Shown here piece after piece: positions 1 to 7,460 of a stretch of DNA of 64,000 nt. The notes under the pieces were generated by a model, which was not told the origin of the DNA, ran no database searches, and saw only the letters and a program-made list of their open reading frames with translations. The stretch spans positions 1-64,000 of the forward strand of contig CAUQXC010000002.1 in assembly GCA_963522175.1 (NCBI GenBank). Direction: 5' to 3'. The stretch is from CAKAHY01 sp963522175. Its GTDB lineage: Bacteria; Bacillota; Clostridia; Lachnospirales; Lachnospiraceae. Numbering within the stretch: the first letter of the stretch is position 1; each line of letters opens with the position of its first letter. The position numbers were made by a program, and so were the translations under genes.

Positions 1-2
1 TA

Positions 3-1022
3 GCCAAGGACTTCGGCGCTTACGGTGAGCCTATAGACGTATTTACGAGAGAGGACGTAGCAGATAAGAACGCAAATAAAGCAAGATATACGGGACATGT
101 TTATGACGATATAGCGGGGCTTTACTATGCAAAGGCAAGAACGTACGACCCGAGAGATAAGAGGTTTACAAGCCTTGACCCTGTAATGGACGGGCTTAAC
201 TGGTATGAGTACTGCAGGAGCAATCCGCTTAAGTATACGGACCCGACGGGAAATGTACCGGCAGGTGCAGAGAATTGGCTTAATCTGACTAAGCCTAGAG
301 AATATGCTGAGGATGATATACTGGATAATACAGGAAAAGCACCTTACGTAGGAGTATTCTTTCTAAACCGTGAAGATGGTGCAGGTGGTTTTGGGCATGT
401 AGCAATGATGCTGTACAGGAGTGACGGTACAGGTGACTTGTACAGCTATGTCGGTACAACACCGTCTCCTACAGTAGCGGGAGGATATAATGATGCAAAT
501 GTCAACTATGCGTACGGAGTTGATGTGGAAGCATTTTTGAAAGGGGAACCAAATAATGACGGAAAAATAGAACACAAGATAAAAAATCCCAGAGGCATAA
601 GGCTCGGATTTGATGAGCAGGGAAAGCCTAGTTGGGCTACTAGTAATGAAGTCTATGACAGAGGAATATATTTTCACATAAGTGATGCCCAAGGGCAGAG
701 GATGAAGGAGGCGGCAGATAAGACCATTCGCGAGGTAAACGGTATTGGATATCATATGCCGGATTATCATGTGCTAACAAACAACTGTGATACTCAGACA
801 AGAAAATGGCTTAAGGCAGGCGGGATAGAAATAGAAAGAGGTGTATATTTTAAAATCTTTCCTAAGGTAGCTCCCAATAGTATATACAAGAATAAGATTG
901 AAGGAATAAAAAAAGAAGATCGAAAAGACGAACTTTCAGCCCCGATATATGGAAATCTTTCGGATATTTGGGGAAAAATCCCTCATAAGAATACAGTGAT
1001 GCTTTATCCATTTTATAGATAA
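3..1022 (+). CDS. Rhs/YD-repeat protein, C-terminal part with permuted papain-like toxin domain (5' end outside window)
   Basis: The frame is open from base 3, so the gene starts left of the window and only its last 339 codons are visible. Visible residues 9-84 are a typical Rhs core end, with ARTYDPRDKRFTSLDP and a closing DPTGN. Such cores form a shell that holds a toxic C-terminal domain. Residues 85-339 are that variable domain. It has a GHVAMML motif (His132) and, about 130 residues later, TNNCDTQ (Cys262). A His before the Cys is the order of circularly permuted NlpC/P60 or LRAT-like papain-fold enzymes, so a cysteine peptidase, amidase or acyltransferase toxin is inferred. The delivery system and target are not visible. 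The next gene, 16 bp downstream, is the likely immunity gene. The Rhs call is secure; the fold is a motif-level guess. Confidence 0.85.
   Translation, partial: AKDFGAYGEPIDVFTREDVADKNANKARYTGHVYDDIAGLYYAKARTYDPRDKRFTSLDPVMDGLNWYEYCRSNPLKYTDPTGNVPAGAENWLNLTKPREYAEDDILDNTGKAPYVGVFFLNREDGAGGFGHVAMMLYRSDGTGDLYSYVGTTPSPTVAGGYNDANVNYAYGVDVEAFLKGEPNNDGKIEHKIKNPRGIRLGFDEQGKPSWATSNEVYDRGIYFHISDAQGQRMKEAADKTIREVNGIGYHMPDYHVLTNNCDTQTRKWLKAGGIEIERGVYFKIFPKVAPNSIYKNKIEGIKKEDRKDELSAPIYGNLSDIWGKIPHKNTVMLYPFYR
27..254 (+). repeat. Rhs core-end repeat, copy 1 (228 bp)
   Basis: This stretch and 2333-2560 are the same length (228 bp), stay in the same reading frame, and differ at only about twenty positions by eye. 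Both start at a GEPIDVFTRED-type segment (KREPIDVF in copy 2) and end exactly at the codon after the DPTG motif, after which the two proteins are unrelated. This is the normal recombination boundary for exchange of Rhs C-terminal toxin cassettes. Confidence 0.9.
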
Positions 1023-1038
1023 ACTGTAGGAGAAACGT

Positions 1039-2073
1039 ATGAAAAAAAGAAAAAAAGTATTAATAGTTATAGGTATTGTTATCTTATTTTTAGCGGGGGT
1101 ACTCTTTGCCATAAATAAGTACAGGAAAATGAAGGTTTTAGCCGGAATATCAAAGGGAGAGTATTTAGTATTTTCAAACAACTTTATTAGCGGGAGAGGA
1201 GGAACTTTTAAATATTATATTTCAAGCGGGAAAATAGAAAAAATTTCAGAACATATACTTTCGGATTTTTCCTATAGTGATGATCATAAATATATAATAG
1301 GTACAGTTAATGATGAAATTATTGGAGGTTTGGTAGAGATTGAGTTAAGCAGCAACAAATTGAATCGAATCATAGATTTCAATGAAATAGATGCTTTGCT
1401 TTCAAAAATGGGAATGGATAAACTTAAATATAGGTACTTTAGAGTACTTAGCCTTAGACCAAAATACTATAAATCAGGTTATACATTTTATAACGATATG
1501 TTTGAGCCGGATACGCTTTTATATCTTGAAAAGAAAGGGGATTCATGGAACATGGAAAAAATATACGAGGCTGAAAAAGGGACACTTAATTACTTTATAG
1601 AAGAAGGTGATAAAGAAGATACATTAATTGTAGCAGAAAATATAGAAGAAGAAAGTCCTTGGGATAAAATTTATGATGTAAAATGTTCTGTAGTAAAAAG
1701 AGAGCTTACTTCAGGAAAAGAGGAATTGTTGTTCAAGTTACCTGTTGAGCTTTATACTGATGAAAGAGGCTGTATGGATATAAGTAATGATAAAAGTAAA
1801 ATTGTATACTTTGCACACCCGTATATACATATATATAGTTGCATATCTAAGAAGGTTGAAGATACTATTATTTTAAAAAATAAAGAGTGGAATCAGGTTG
1901 TAGATCTTAAATTTTCTCCGGACGGCAAGTATCTGTTTTATACATTCGGAAAAGATCCTTTTTTCCCGGGAACTCCACGATTACGTTTTATGGTATTAAA
2001 TTTGGAAACTAAACAGAGTGTAGAATTGAAAAGATGGGCGGACGGTGAAGATTTTTACGGGATTGACTGGTAA
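1039..2073 (+). CDS. membrane-anchored propeller-like protein, putative immunity protein of the upstream Rhs toxin
   Basis: No named family is recognised. The 344-residue protein starts with KKRKK, then one membrane segment at about residues 7-25, then a large domain predicted outside the membrane. Short motifs such as SYSDDHKYIIG and FSPDGKYLFY resemble the repeats of TolB/PD40-type beta-propellers. It starts 16 bp after the Rhs toxin gene, behind a GTAGGAG ribosome binding site, the usual place for an immunity gene. A full-length paralogue lies at 4256-5257. A role in blocking the neighbouring toxin, probably at the outer face of the membrane, is inferred from position and anchoring. A structural or sensory protein is the alternative. 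A hairpin at 2124-2173 follows. Confidence 0.6.
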   Translation: MKKRKKVLIVIGIVILFLAGVLFAINKYRKMKVLAGISKGEYLVFSNNFISGRGGTFKYYISSGKIEKISEHILSDFSYSDDHKYIIGTVNDEIIGGLVEIELSSNKLNRIIDFNEIDALLSKMGMDKLKYRYFRVLSLRPKYYKSGYTFYNDMFEPDTLLYLEKKGDSWNMEKIYEAEKGTLNYFIEEGDKEDTLIVAENIEEESPWDKIYDVKCSVVKRELTSGKEELLFKLPVELYTDERGCMDISNDKSKIVYFAHPYIHIYSCISKKVEDTIILKNKEWNQVVDLKFSPDGKYLFYTFGKDPFFPGTPRLRFMVLNLETKQSVELKRWADGEDFYGIDW

Positions 2074-2123
2074 GTTTAAATAAATCAAAAATAGTTTTTT
2101 AAGTCACAATTTAAAAGTATGTT

Positions 2124-2173
2124 GCTTGGCATTTATGAGCTGAAAATGTATTATAAGTTTATAAATGTCAAGC
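2124..2173 (+). terminator. long-loop hairpin after the first immunity-like gene
   Basis: Bases 2124-2136 pair with 2161-2173 (13 bp, one G-T wobble) around a 24-base loop. There is no clear T-run, so this could be a terminator, an mRNA-stabilising stem or a recombination scar. The rest of 2074-2305 shows no convincing gene. Confidence 0.45.
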
Positions 2174-2305
2174 GTATATGATTATATTGACCGGTAAGCT
2201 TATGGAAAGCGGAAAAACATACCTCTAACGCCTTTATGCAAGAAAGAGTGAAAATAGCTATGACTATAAATTTACCTTTTACGAAAAAGTTAAGGAAGGT
2301 AACCC

Positions 2306-3373
2306 ATGTATACGGACCTGAGAAGGAAGAGGGAGCCTATAGATGTATTTACGAGAGAGGATGTAGTAGATAATAATGTAAATAAGGCAAGATATACGGG
2401 ACATGTTTATGACGATATAGCGGGGCTTTACTATGCAAAGGCAAGAACATACGACCCGAGTGATAAGAGGTTTACAAGCCTTGATTCCGTAATGGACGGG
2501 CTCAACTGGTATGAGTACTGCAGGAGCAATCCGCTTAAGTATACGGATCCGACGGGAAATGAGGAGATAGTGGTTTCAGGAGGACATACTTCGTGGGATT
2601 ATAAAATTGGTGAAAACGGAGAGCTTGAACCATACGAAGAATTCACTAATCAATTTATAGAAACTGCACTTCATGATATCGAAAGAAAAGTCGAAGTTCA
2701 ACAGGTTTTATTAAGTGCGACCGGTTTTTCGTATAAACCTGAAAAGATTACATGGATAGTAATGAATTACAATTACAGTGATGATGAAATAAGCAAATTT
2801 AAGGAAGCAGTCTCTCAAACCAGGGTTCAGTTAAAAGTATTAAATTCAAAGGAAGAATTTATAGACTATATCAATAATAAAAACGGAAATGTAGATTCGA
2901 GGACTGAAGACCCTATAACATCGATGTCATTTTTCTCACACGGAGTGTCGGGAAGCTTAGCTTTTTCTTATGATTCCAAGAAACGCCAACAGTCCAAAGA
3001 GTATAAAGACCTATATTTTAATACTGAAGATATAGATAAGCTTAACAGCAGTGCTTTCAATAATACATTTACAAGGTTCTATTCCTGCAATACGGGAACG
3101 GAAGTTAATAAGAAAAGTTTTGCACAGGAATGGAGTAACAAGACAGGAGGAACTTCACAAGCAGTGGTTAATAACACGACTAGTTATAGAAATATTAATA
3201 TAACCCCAAATCATGTAAGGGATATAGAAAAAGGGCTGAAAAGTATAGATAGAAGTGTAAATGGCTTCAGCTATACAGGAAGCCTTAATTTGCCGGTACC
3301 GTCAAAAAGAGCGGACGGTACTAAAGGGACTTGGACTTTGTTCTATCCTTACAAAAAGAGCGTACGGTTCTAA
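2306..3373 (+). CDS. orphan Rhs C-terminal toxin module with caspase/DUF4347-like domain
   Basis: The 355-residue product consists of nine novel residues, the last 76 residues of an Rhs core (10-85, ending DPTGN), and a new C-terminal domain. The ATG has an AAGGAAGG box six bases upstream, so this module could be translated alone, although silent storage as a cassette donor is equally possible. In the C-terminal domain, MSFFSHGVSGSL (His212) is followed 49 residues later by FYSCNTGT (Cys261) and then SFAQEWSNKTGG. This SHG...CN...TGG layout resembles the caspase-fold DUF4347 and clan CD peptidases, suggesting a cysteine protease toxin. The 3' end is disturbed: a 49-bp tandem duplication shifts the frame and gives the tail YKKSVRF instead of the likely original YPDKK. 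No secretion signal or Rhs shell is present. Confidence 0.7.
   Translation: MYTDLRRKREPIDVFTREDVVDNNVNKARYTGHVYDDIAGLYYAKARTYDPSDKRFTSLDSVMDGLNWYEYCRSNPLKYTDPTGNEEIVVSGGHTSWDYKIGENGELEPYEEFTNQFIETALHDIERKVEVQQVLLSATGFSYKPEKITWIVMNYNYSDDEISKFKEAVSQTRVQLKVLNSKEEFIDYINNKNGNVDSRTEDPITSMSFFSHGVSGSLAFSYDSKKRQQSKEYKDLYFNTEDIDKLNSSAFNNTFTRFYSCNTGTEVNKKSFAQEWSNKTGGTSQAVVNNTTSYRNINITPNHVRDIEKGLKSIDRSVNGFSYTGSLNLPVPSKRADGTKGTWTLFYPYKKSVRF
2333..2560 (+). repeat. Rhs core-end repeat, copy 2 (228 bp)
   Basis: Second copy of the core end found at 27-254, same length and frame. It differs mainly in the KNANK/NNVNK segment and in PRDK versus PSDK. It marks the left boundary of the displaced toxin cassette. 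Confidence 0.9.
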
Positions 3374-3406
3374 GGGGACTTGGACTTTGTTCTATCCTGA
3401 TAAAAA
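3309..3406 (+). repeat. imperfect 49-bp tandem duplication at the 3' end of the toxin gene
   Basis: Unit 3309-3357 is repeated at 3358-3406 with about five differences. Because 49 is not a multiple of three, reading from unit 1 into unit 2 shifts the frame and stops at 3371-3373. Unit 2 read in the frame of unit 1 ends as TWTLFYPDKK with a stop at 3408-3410, which looks like the natural end. The units have diverged, so unit 2 may be left from a related allele rather than a fresh duplication. Confidence 0.85.
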
Positions 3407-3474
3407 GTAATATCTGATTTGAATACAATAAAGATAATTGTTAATATTTTAAAGAATAAAAATAGGTGGGGAAT

Positions 3475-4014
3475 ATGGCTAAATTTATAAAAAAGGTACT
3501 TATATGTATAGCGGTGATATCAATACTCTGTCTCGGTTTTAATACCTTGCCGGATTTGTACTATGAAATAAACACTGAAAGGCTTGCGGTAAAAAAAGCA
3601 ATTTCTATGGAGGAGGCGTTAGATAAATTTGATAATAAGGAGTATTTTATAATTAAATCCGGCGAAGAAGTTCCCGGTTCGGCTTTTGAGCTGGGTTATG
3701 GCGAGAATGAAAATGCATGGATTATTCTAAAGGGGAACAATCCGCAGAAGTATCTTAGCAATAATATTTTGCTTGTGCCGCCCCTTCCTAATTATTTTTT
3801 GGTCTATGGCAGACAAAGAAAAGCAAAATCTCCGGAAGAAACATATTCGGACTATGAGGATAAAGAAGTGTTTGAATATGTAATTGATGTGAAATCGTGG
3901 GACATAATAGCACCGATAAAAAGAGATTATACTTATTCGAAGCATGTAAGATGGTTTTATCCTAAAAAATATCTTGATATATATGATGTAAAGCATAAAG
4001 ATTATGAACCGTAA
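3475..4014 (+). CDS. small membrane-anchored protein, putative immunity protein of the caspase-like Rhs toxin
   Basis: No family is recognised. The 179-residue product has a short basic start (AKFIKK), one hydrophobic segment at about residues 6-23, and a charged domain predicted outside the membrane, rich in Tyr, Lys and Glu. The ATG at 3475 is chosen because AGGTGGGG lies just before it; a GTG three codons upstream would overlap that box. It lies about 65 bp after the original end of the toxin reading frame, the expected place for cognate immunity. It shows no obvious similarity to the propeller-like proteins on either side, as expected if each toxin has its own antidote. A strong hairpin at 4039-4081 follows. 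Confidence 0.55.
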   Translation: MAKFIKKVLICIAVISILCLGFNTLPDLYYEINTERLAVKKAISMEEALDKFDNKEYFIIKSGEEVPGSAFELGYGENENAWIILKGNNPQKYLSNNILLVPPLPNYFLVYGRQRKAKSPEETYSDYEDKEVFEYVIDVKSWDIIAPIKRDYTYSKHVRWFYPKKYLDIYDVKHKDYEP

Positions 4015-4038
4015 GAATGGAAGTAGGAAAAGGTGAAT

Positions 4039-4081
4039 TTATTGCGTGAAAAGGTAAAAAAATCGACTTTTCACGCAATAA
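4039..4081 (+). terminator. perfect 15-bp hairpin after the second immunity-like gene
   Basis: Bases 4039-4053 pair perfectly with 4067-4081 around a 13-base loop. A T-run is nearly absent downstream. It lies 25 bp after the stop codon of the immunity-like gene and just before the Rhs core relic. Confidence 0.65.
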
Positions 4082-4092
4082 AAAATATTTTA

Positions 4093-4126
4093 GAGCTTAT
4101 AGACGTATTTACGAGAGAGGATGCAG
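4093..4126 (+). pseudogene. short relic of the Rhs core end
   Basis: About 34 bp match the start of the 228-bp core repeats almost base for base, reading ELIDVFTRED in the same frame, and then diverge and reach a stop. There is no start codon or RBS. It appears to be the remnant of a third toxin cassette whose toxin part was deleted, leaving the immunity-like gene at 4256-5257. The rest of 4015-4255 holds no other recognisable gene. Confidence 0.75.
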
Positions 4127-4255
4127 GCTATACTTTCAGTGAACGGTTTGGGGTATGATAGTCCTGAGTACTGTCTCATATTTGGGAAAATATTCGTCAT
4201 AAGATAGAGTAGTTCTTTAGTTTACCGTTTATAAATAACAGAAAGGTAGGATTGT

Positions 4256-5257
4256 ATGAAGAAAAACAAAAAAATATTTATAGGTATATGTCTGTTTTTT
4301 GTAATTTTTTTAACGGTATTTTTTGTACTGAAATATTATAAGCGTATGAAAGTTTTATCAGGAATATCAAATGAAGAGTATTTTCTGTTTTCTGTCGTGG
4401 AGGACGGAACTTTAAAGTATTATATATTAGATGAAAGATTGGAAAAAGTTTCAGATTACAATTTTCTTGACTTCTCCTACAGTGACGATCGTAAAAGTAT
4501 AATAGGTTTTATGGGCAAAGAAGGTTTTGAGGGATTGGCAGAGCTTGAGTTAAGTAGGAATAAGCTTAATACTATCATAAGTATTGATGAAATAAATGCA
4601 TTACTTTTGGATATAGAGCCGGATGAAACCTACAATATAGGGAAACGAAGATTTTCTAAGCTTAGACCTAAGTACTGCAAATCAGGCTATACATTCTGTA
4701 ATTATGACCGTAATAAGCTTTTTTATCTAGAAAAGCTTGGAGATTCGTGGATTATGAAAAAAATCTATGAAAGTGAGTACGGGTTCTCCAATTATTTTGT
4801 GGATGAAGACTTTTTGTATGTAAAGACGAAGGTGGAAAGTACGGAGGATGACGAGGATACATATAGCGGTGTAATAATAAAAAAAGACCTCAATTTAGGA
4901 AGTACGGAAATATTGTGCAGATTTAATACCGGAAATCAGCATGATAGCAGAGGTTGTATAGATATGGCTGAAGATGAGGGGAAAATAGTATATTATGATT
5001 TTCCTGACATATACGTATATGATCTTGCATCTAAGCAGATTGAAAGTAGAGTCGGAGTTAAAAAGCGGGAAAATCAGTATATGGTAGACTTAAAGTTTTC
5101 ACCTGACAGAAAATATTTATTTTATACACTTGGAAGAGATCCTTTTTTTCCGGGAACTCCTAGGTTACGTTTTTTTATATTGAATTTAGAAACTATGGAG
5201 AGGATAGAGCTCAAAAAATGGAATAGTGATTATAATTTTTATGGTTTTGACTGGTAA
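4256..5257 (+). CDS. membrane-anchored propeller-like protein, orphan immunity-like paralogue
   Basis: This 333-residue protein is similar to the product of 1039-2073 along its whole length. Shared features are the basic start and membrane segment (about 7-25), RMKVLSGIS, DFSYSDD, SGYTF, FSPDRKYLFYTLG and the end DPFFPGTPRLRF...FYGFDW. It has its own GAAAGGTAGG ribosome binding site. No intact toxin gene precedes it, only the 34-bp Rhs relic and unique sequence, so it looks like an orphan immunity gene kept after loss of its toxin. Orphan immunity genes are common in Rhs and CDI loci and can protect against siblings carrying other toxin alleles. The biochemical function is unknown. Confidence 0.6.
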   Translation: MKKNKKIFIGICLFFVIFLTVFFVLKYYKRMKVLSGISNEEYFLFSVVEDGTLKYYILDERLEKVSDYNFLDFSYSDDRKSIIGFMGKEGFEGLAELELSRNKLNTIISIDEINALLLDIEPDETYNIGKRRFSKLRPKYCKSGYTFCNYDRNKLFYLEKLGDSWIMKKIYESEYGFSNYFVDEDFLYVKTKVESTEDDEDTYSGVIIKKDLNLGSTEILCRFNTGNQHDSRGCIDMAEDEGKIVYYDFPDIYVYDLASKQIESRVGVKKRENQYMVDLKFSPDRKYLFYTLGRDPFFPGTPRLRFFILNLETMERIELKKWNSDYNFYGFDW

Positions 5258-5309
5258 ATGTACACCATGCAAGATGAGCAAGTAAGCAGGTAAGAAAGTA
5301 AGAAACTAA

Positions 5310-5368
5310 TATTCCCTTGGTATTGTAGATTTAAAAGATGCTATAAATCTGCAAATACCAAGGGAATA
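5310..5368. terminator. long hairpin between convergent genes
   Basis: Bases 5310-5332 pair with 5345-5368 (about 23 bp with one bulge). It lies between the plus-strand immunity-like gene and the minus-strand L,D-transpeptidase and could serve both strands. It also marks the right edge of the Rhs accessory region. Confidence 0.7.
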
Positions 5369-5393
5369 CTATTTATAAAGCAAATGCTCGTTA

Positions 5394-6905
5394 TTAATAT
5401 TTTGTTTCGCCGGCATCTCCGTTTGCTTCGGCTCTCATAGCCTCTTCAGCAGCCTTTCTTGCCGCCTCGGCATCCTCAGCTTGTTGCTTTGCAATAATGG
5501 CGGGATCCGTAGGATCAAAGTTTTGCTCTCTAGGAATAGGGAGCTCTACAGAAGGCTTTTCAACCGGTCCTTTATCCCACAAATCGGAGTATATCGTTAC
5601 CGTGGTTTTTAAAGGCACATTATGGTATATCCAAGCCGCATCTCCGGATAAAAGTCTTATACATCCTGAACTTTGTGCAACCTCCAAGCCGTTATAGGTT
5701 GCGGAATCTAAATGATAGCTTGTAGGCTTGTGTTCATACAAAATCGAATGTATTAAAAACGGTCCGTTAAATCTTGTAAGAAACTGACAATATATACCGT
5801 CATGCATAAACTTCCATCTGTACTTTTCATAGGTTCTGAAGGTTCCGATAGGAGTGTCGGCACCGCTTGAGGTATTAAAGGTTTTGTACGGGATAATGTA
5901 TCCGTTGGCTCCGTCTCTTGCCATAACATACATGGTTCTTGTAGCCTTGTTGTACTTTATGAGGTAATCGCCTGTGAGTCCCATATTGTCTTCAAGATCT
6001 TTATCGAGCTTACCGTCTTCACCGAAAAAGTATTTATAGCCGCCAATATACTGCCATGAGGTAAGTTTTACACCGTCTTTAAAATAATACTGGTCGTCAT
6101 TTGTATAGACCCAGCCGGTATAAGGGCTTCCGTCCGCAGTAGAATAGGAAACGTTTCCGTTTTCATCAAAATACATTCCGTCGTAGTATTCGGACTGAGT
6201 GAGAAGAGAAGTGGAAGCCGGGAAAGGAATGTCCTTGTTCCACAAGCTTATCTTTAAAGCAACTATATATCTGTCGCTGCCTATGCTTCCCAAAGTCTGA
6301 CCGTTTTTTGCCCAGCCGAGAACAGTACCGTCATTTAAAACAGCCTTGTAATATATATCGGCTCTTTTGCTTACATAACCCTTCATTCTTATTTGAAGAG
6401 CCTGTATTTTGTCATTATCATCGGGGTTGGGAGTGGAATAGTTTGAGTTTGTCCACGGAAGCCAACCCTGTTTTTTTGTATATACTCTCAAATAATATCT
6501 GTCTGTGGGTGTTTTACTGTTGTGGCTCAAAAACAGACGTGAAAAACCGTTTCTGTCGTATAAATAAGTATTATTTATACTTTCCGTCATAGCAATCGGA
6601 GTTCCTGCAGTATTGGTAAATCTATAATGAACCCACGGGGTAGAATTTAAAATAGGATCGGGCGGTATGTTATTTTCACCCAGCTCCAAAAGTCCTGCAT
6701 TCTGTACAGCCTCATCAAGGTTTAAATCATCCGGAATATCTGCCGGAAGTACGCTTGAAGGACGACCCGAAACGGAAGTGTTTACCTGTGCGTTTTCACC
6801 TGCATTTGCATTTGTCTCGTCTGCCTTGGCATTTATCATAAATGTCGATACGGACAAAACAAATGATGCGGTAAGAACAGACACAAGAAATTTTTTACAA
6901 AACAT
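5394..6905 (-). CDS. secreted L,D-transpeptidase with cell-wall-binding repeats
   Basis: The 503-residue protein is exported: a basic start, a hydrophobic core and a likely signal peptidase site after AKA near residue 28. Residues about 60-240 form an ill-defined N-terminal region rich in aromatic residues. Next come repeats of the choline/glucan-binding type (GMYFDENGNVSY, GWVYTNDDQYYFKDG, YKYFFGEDGK). A YkuD catalytic domain follows at about 310-445, with FLIHSILY (His386) and SSGCIRLL (catalytic Cys415). YkuD enzymes form 3-3 peptidoglycan cross-links or attach proteins to the wall. The last 50 residues are Ala/Glu-rich and probably disordered. A GAAAGGA box precedes the ATG, and a good promoter lies at 6963-6991 on the same strand. 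The Cys and His are intact; the repeat type is judged by pattern only. Confidence 0.88.
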   Translation of the reverse strand: MFCKKFLVSVLTASFVLSVSTFMINAKADETNANAGENAQVNTSVSGRPSSVLPADIPDDLNLDEAVQNAGLLELGENNIPPDPILNSTPWVHYRFTNTAGTPIAMTESINNTYLYDRNGFSRLFLSHNSKTPTDRYYLRVYTKKQGWLPWTNSNYSTPNPDDNDKIQALQIRMKGYVSKRADIYYKAVLNDGTVLGWAKNGQTLGSIGSDRYIVALKISLWNKDIPFPASTSLLTQSEYYDGMYFDENGNVSYSTADGSPYTGWVYTNDDQYYFKDGVKLTSWQYIGGYKYFFGEDGKLDKDLEDNMGLTGDYLIKYNKATRTMYVMARDGANGYIIPYKTFNTSSGADTPIGTFRTYEKYRWKFMHDGIYCQFLTRFNGPFLIHSILYEHKPTSYHLDSATYNGLEVAQSSGCIRLLSGDAAWIYHNVPLKTTVTIYSDLWDKGPVEKPSVELPIPREQNFDPTDPAIIAKQQAEDAEAARKAAEEAMRAEANGDAGETKY

Positions 6906-6962
6906 AGTGTGTCCTTTCTTAATTATTTAATATTTTAAATGTTTATTTGACATTTATTTTAC

Positions 6963-6991
6963 ATTATAGTATGCGTATACTTTTAAATCAA
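6963..6991 (-). promoter_or_regulatory. sigma-A-type promoter for the L,D-transpeptidase gene
   Basis: On the minus strand, TTGATT (6986-6991) and TATAAT (6963-6968) are separated by 17 bp, about 60 bp upstream of the start codon. Confidence 0.65.
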
Positions 6992-7051
6992 GCTAAAACA
7001 CAATATTTAGTAATTACAATATTCTTACATACAAGTTTTATTTTCGTAAGC

Positions 7052-7081
7052 TTGAAGTAAATACTTGTTATATGATATACT
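7052..7081 (+). promoter_or_regulatory. sigma-A-type promoter for the anti-sigma-like/polA operon
   Basis: TTGAAG (7052-7057) and TATACT (7076-7081) are separated by 18 bp and lie about 35 bp upstream of the first gene of the operon. Confidence 0.55.
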
Positions 7082-7115
7082 TTAACAAAACATTTGAAAG
7101 GCAGTACACCGTTTT

Positions 7116-7460
7116 ATGGATTGTAAAAGAATACAAAGTATGATAATTCCATATATACGCGATGAACTTAACAATGAGGATTTGGAGCTTTTCCTTGACC
7201 ATATAAATAGCTGTAAAGAGTGTAGAGAAGAGCTTGAAATATATTATATTATAGAGGTTGGTCTTAATGCCGATAAAAATACCGAAAACCTTAATATACA
7301 AAAATCATTGGTTGAGAAAATAAGGGAATCCAATTTACTTTTAAGCAGGTTAAAGCCCGCTAAGATTCTTTACTATGCTCTAAATACACTTTTATTTCTG
7401 GGCACGGTTTTGGCTGTATTGGTGCAGCTGCGTATTTGGTGGCAAGGAGGATATTTTTAA
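7116..7460 (+). CDS. zf-HC2 anti-sigma-factor-like membrane protein
   Basis: The 114-residue protein has Cys3 and the motif HINSCKEC (His29-x3-Cys33-x2-Cys36), the zinc-binding signature of the zf-HC2 domain of anti-sigma factors. One membrane segment lies at about 84-104. Such proteins bind an ECF sigma factor on the inner face of the membrane. No sigma factor gene is adjacent, and the outer part is only a few residues, so the usual signal-sensing domain is missing. Its stop overlaps the polA start (TAATG), so it is cotranscribed and probably translationally coupled with polA. The function beyond zinc binding is inference. Confidence 0.7.
   Translation: MDCKRIQSMIIPYIRDELNNEDLELFLDHINSCKECREELEIYYIIEVGLNADKNTENLNIQKSLVEKIRESNLLLSRLKPAKILYYALNTLLFLGTVLAVLVQLRIWWQGGYF

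Noticed and set aside
1391..1600. 69-codon frame inside the first immunity-like gene
   Set aside because: It is a shifted frame of a supported gene without its own RBS.
2207..2318. Short open frames upstream of the second Rhs copy
   Set aside because: They are under 50 codons, overlap each other in different frames and have no RBS or family features.
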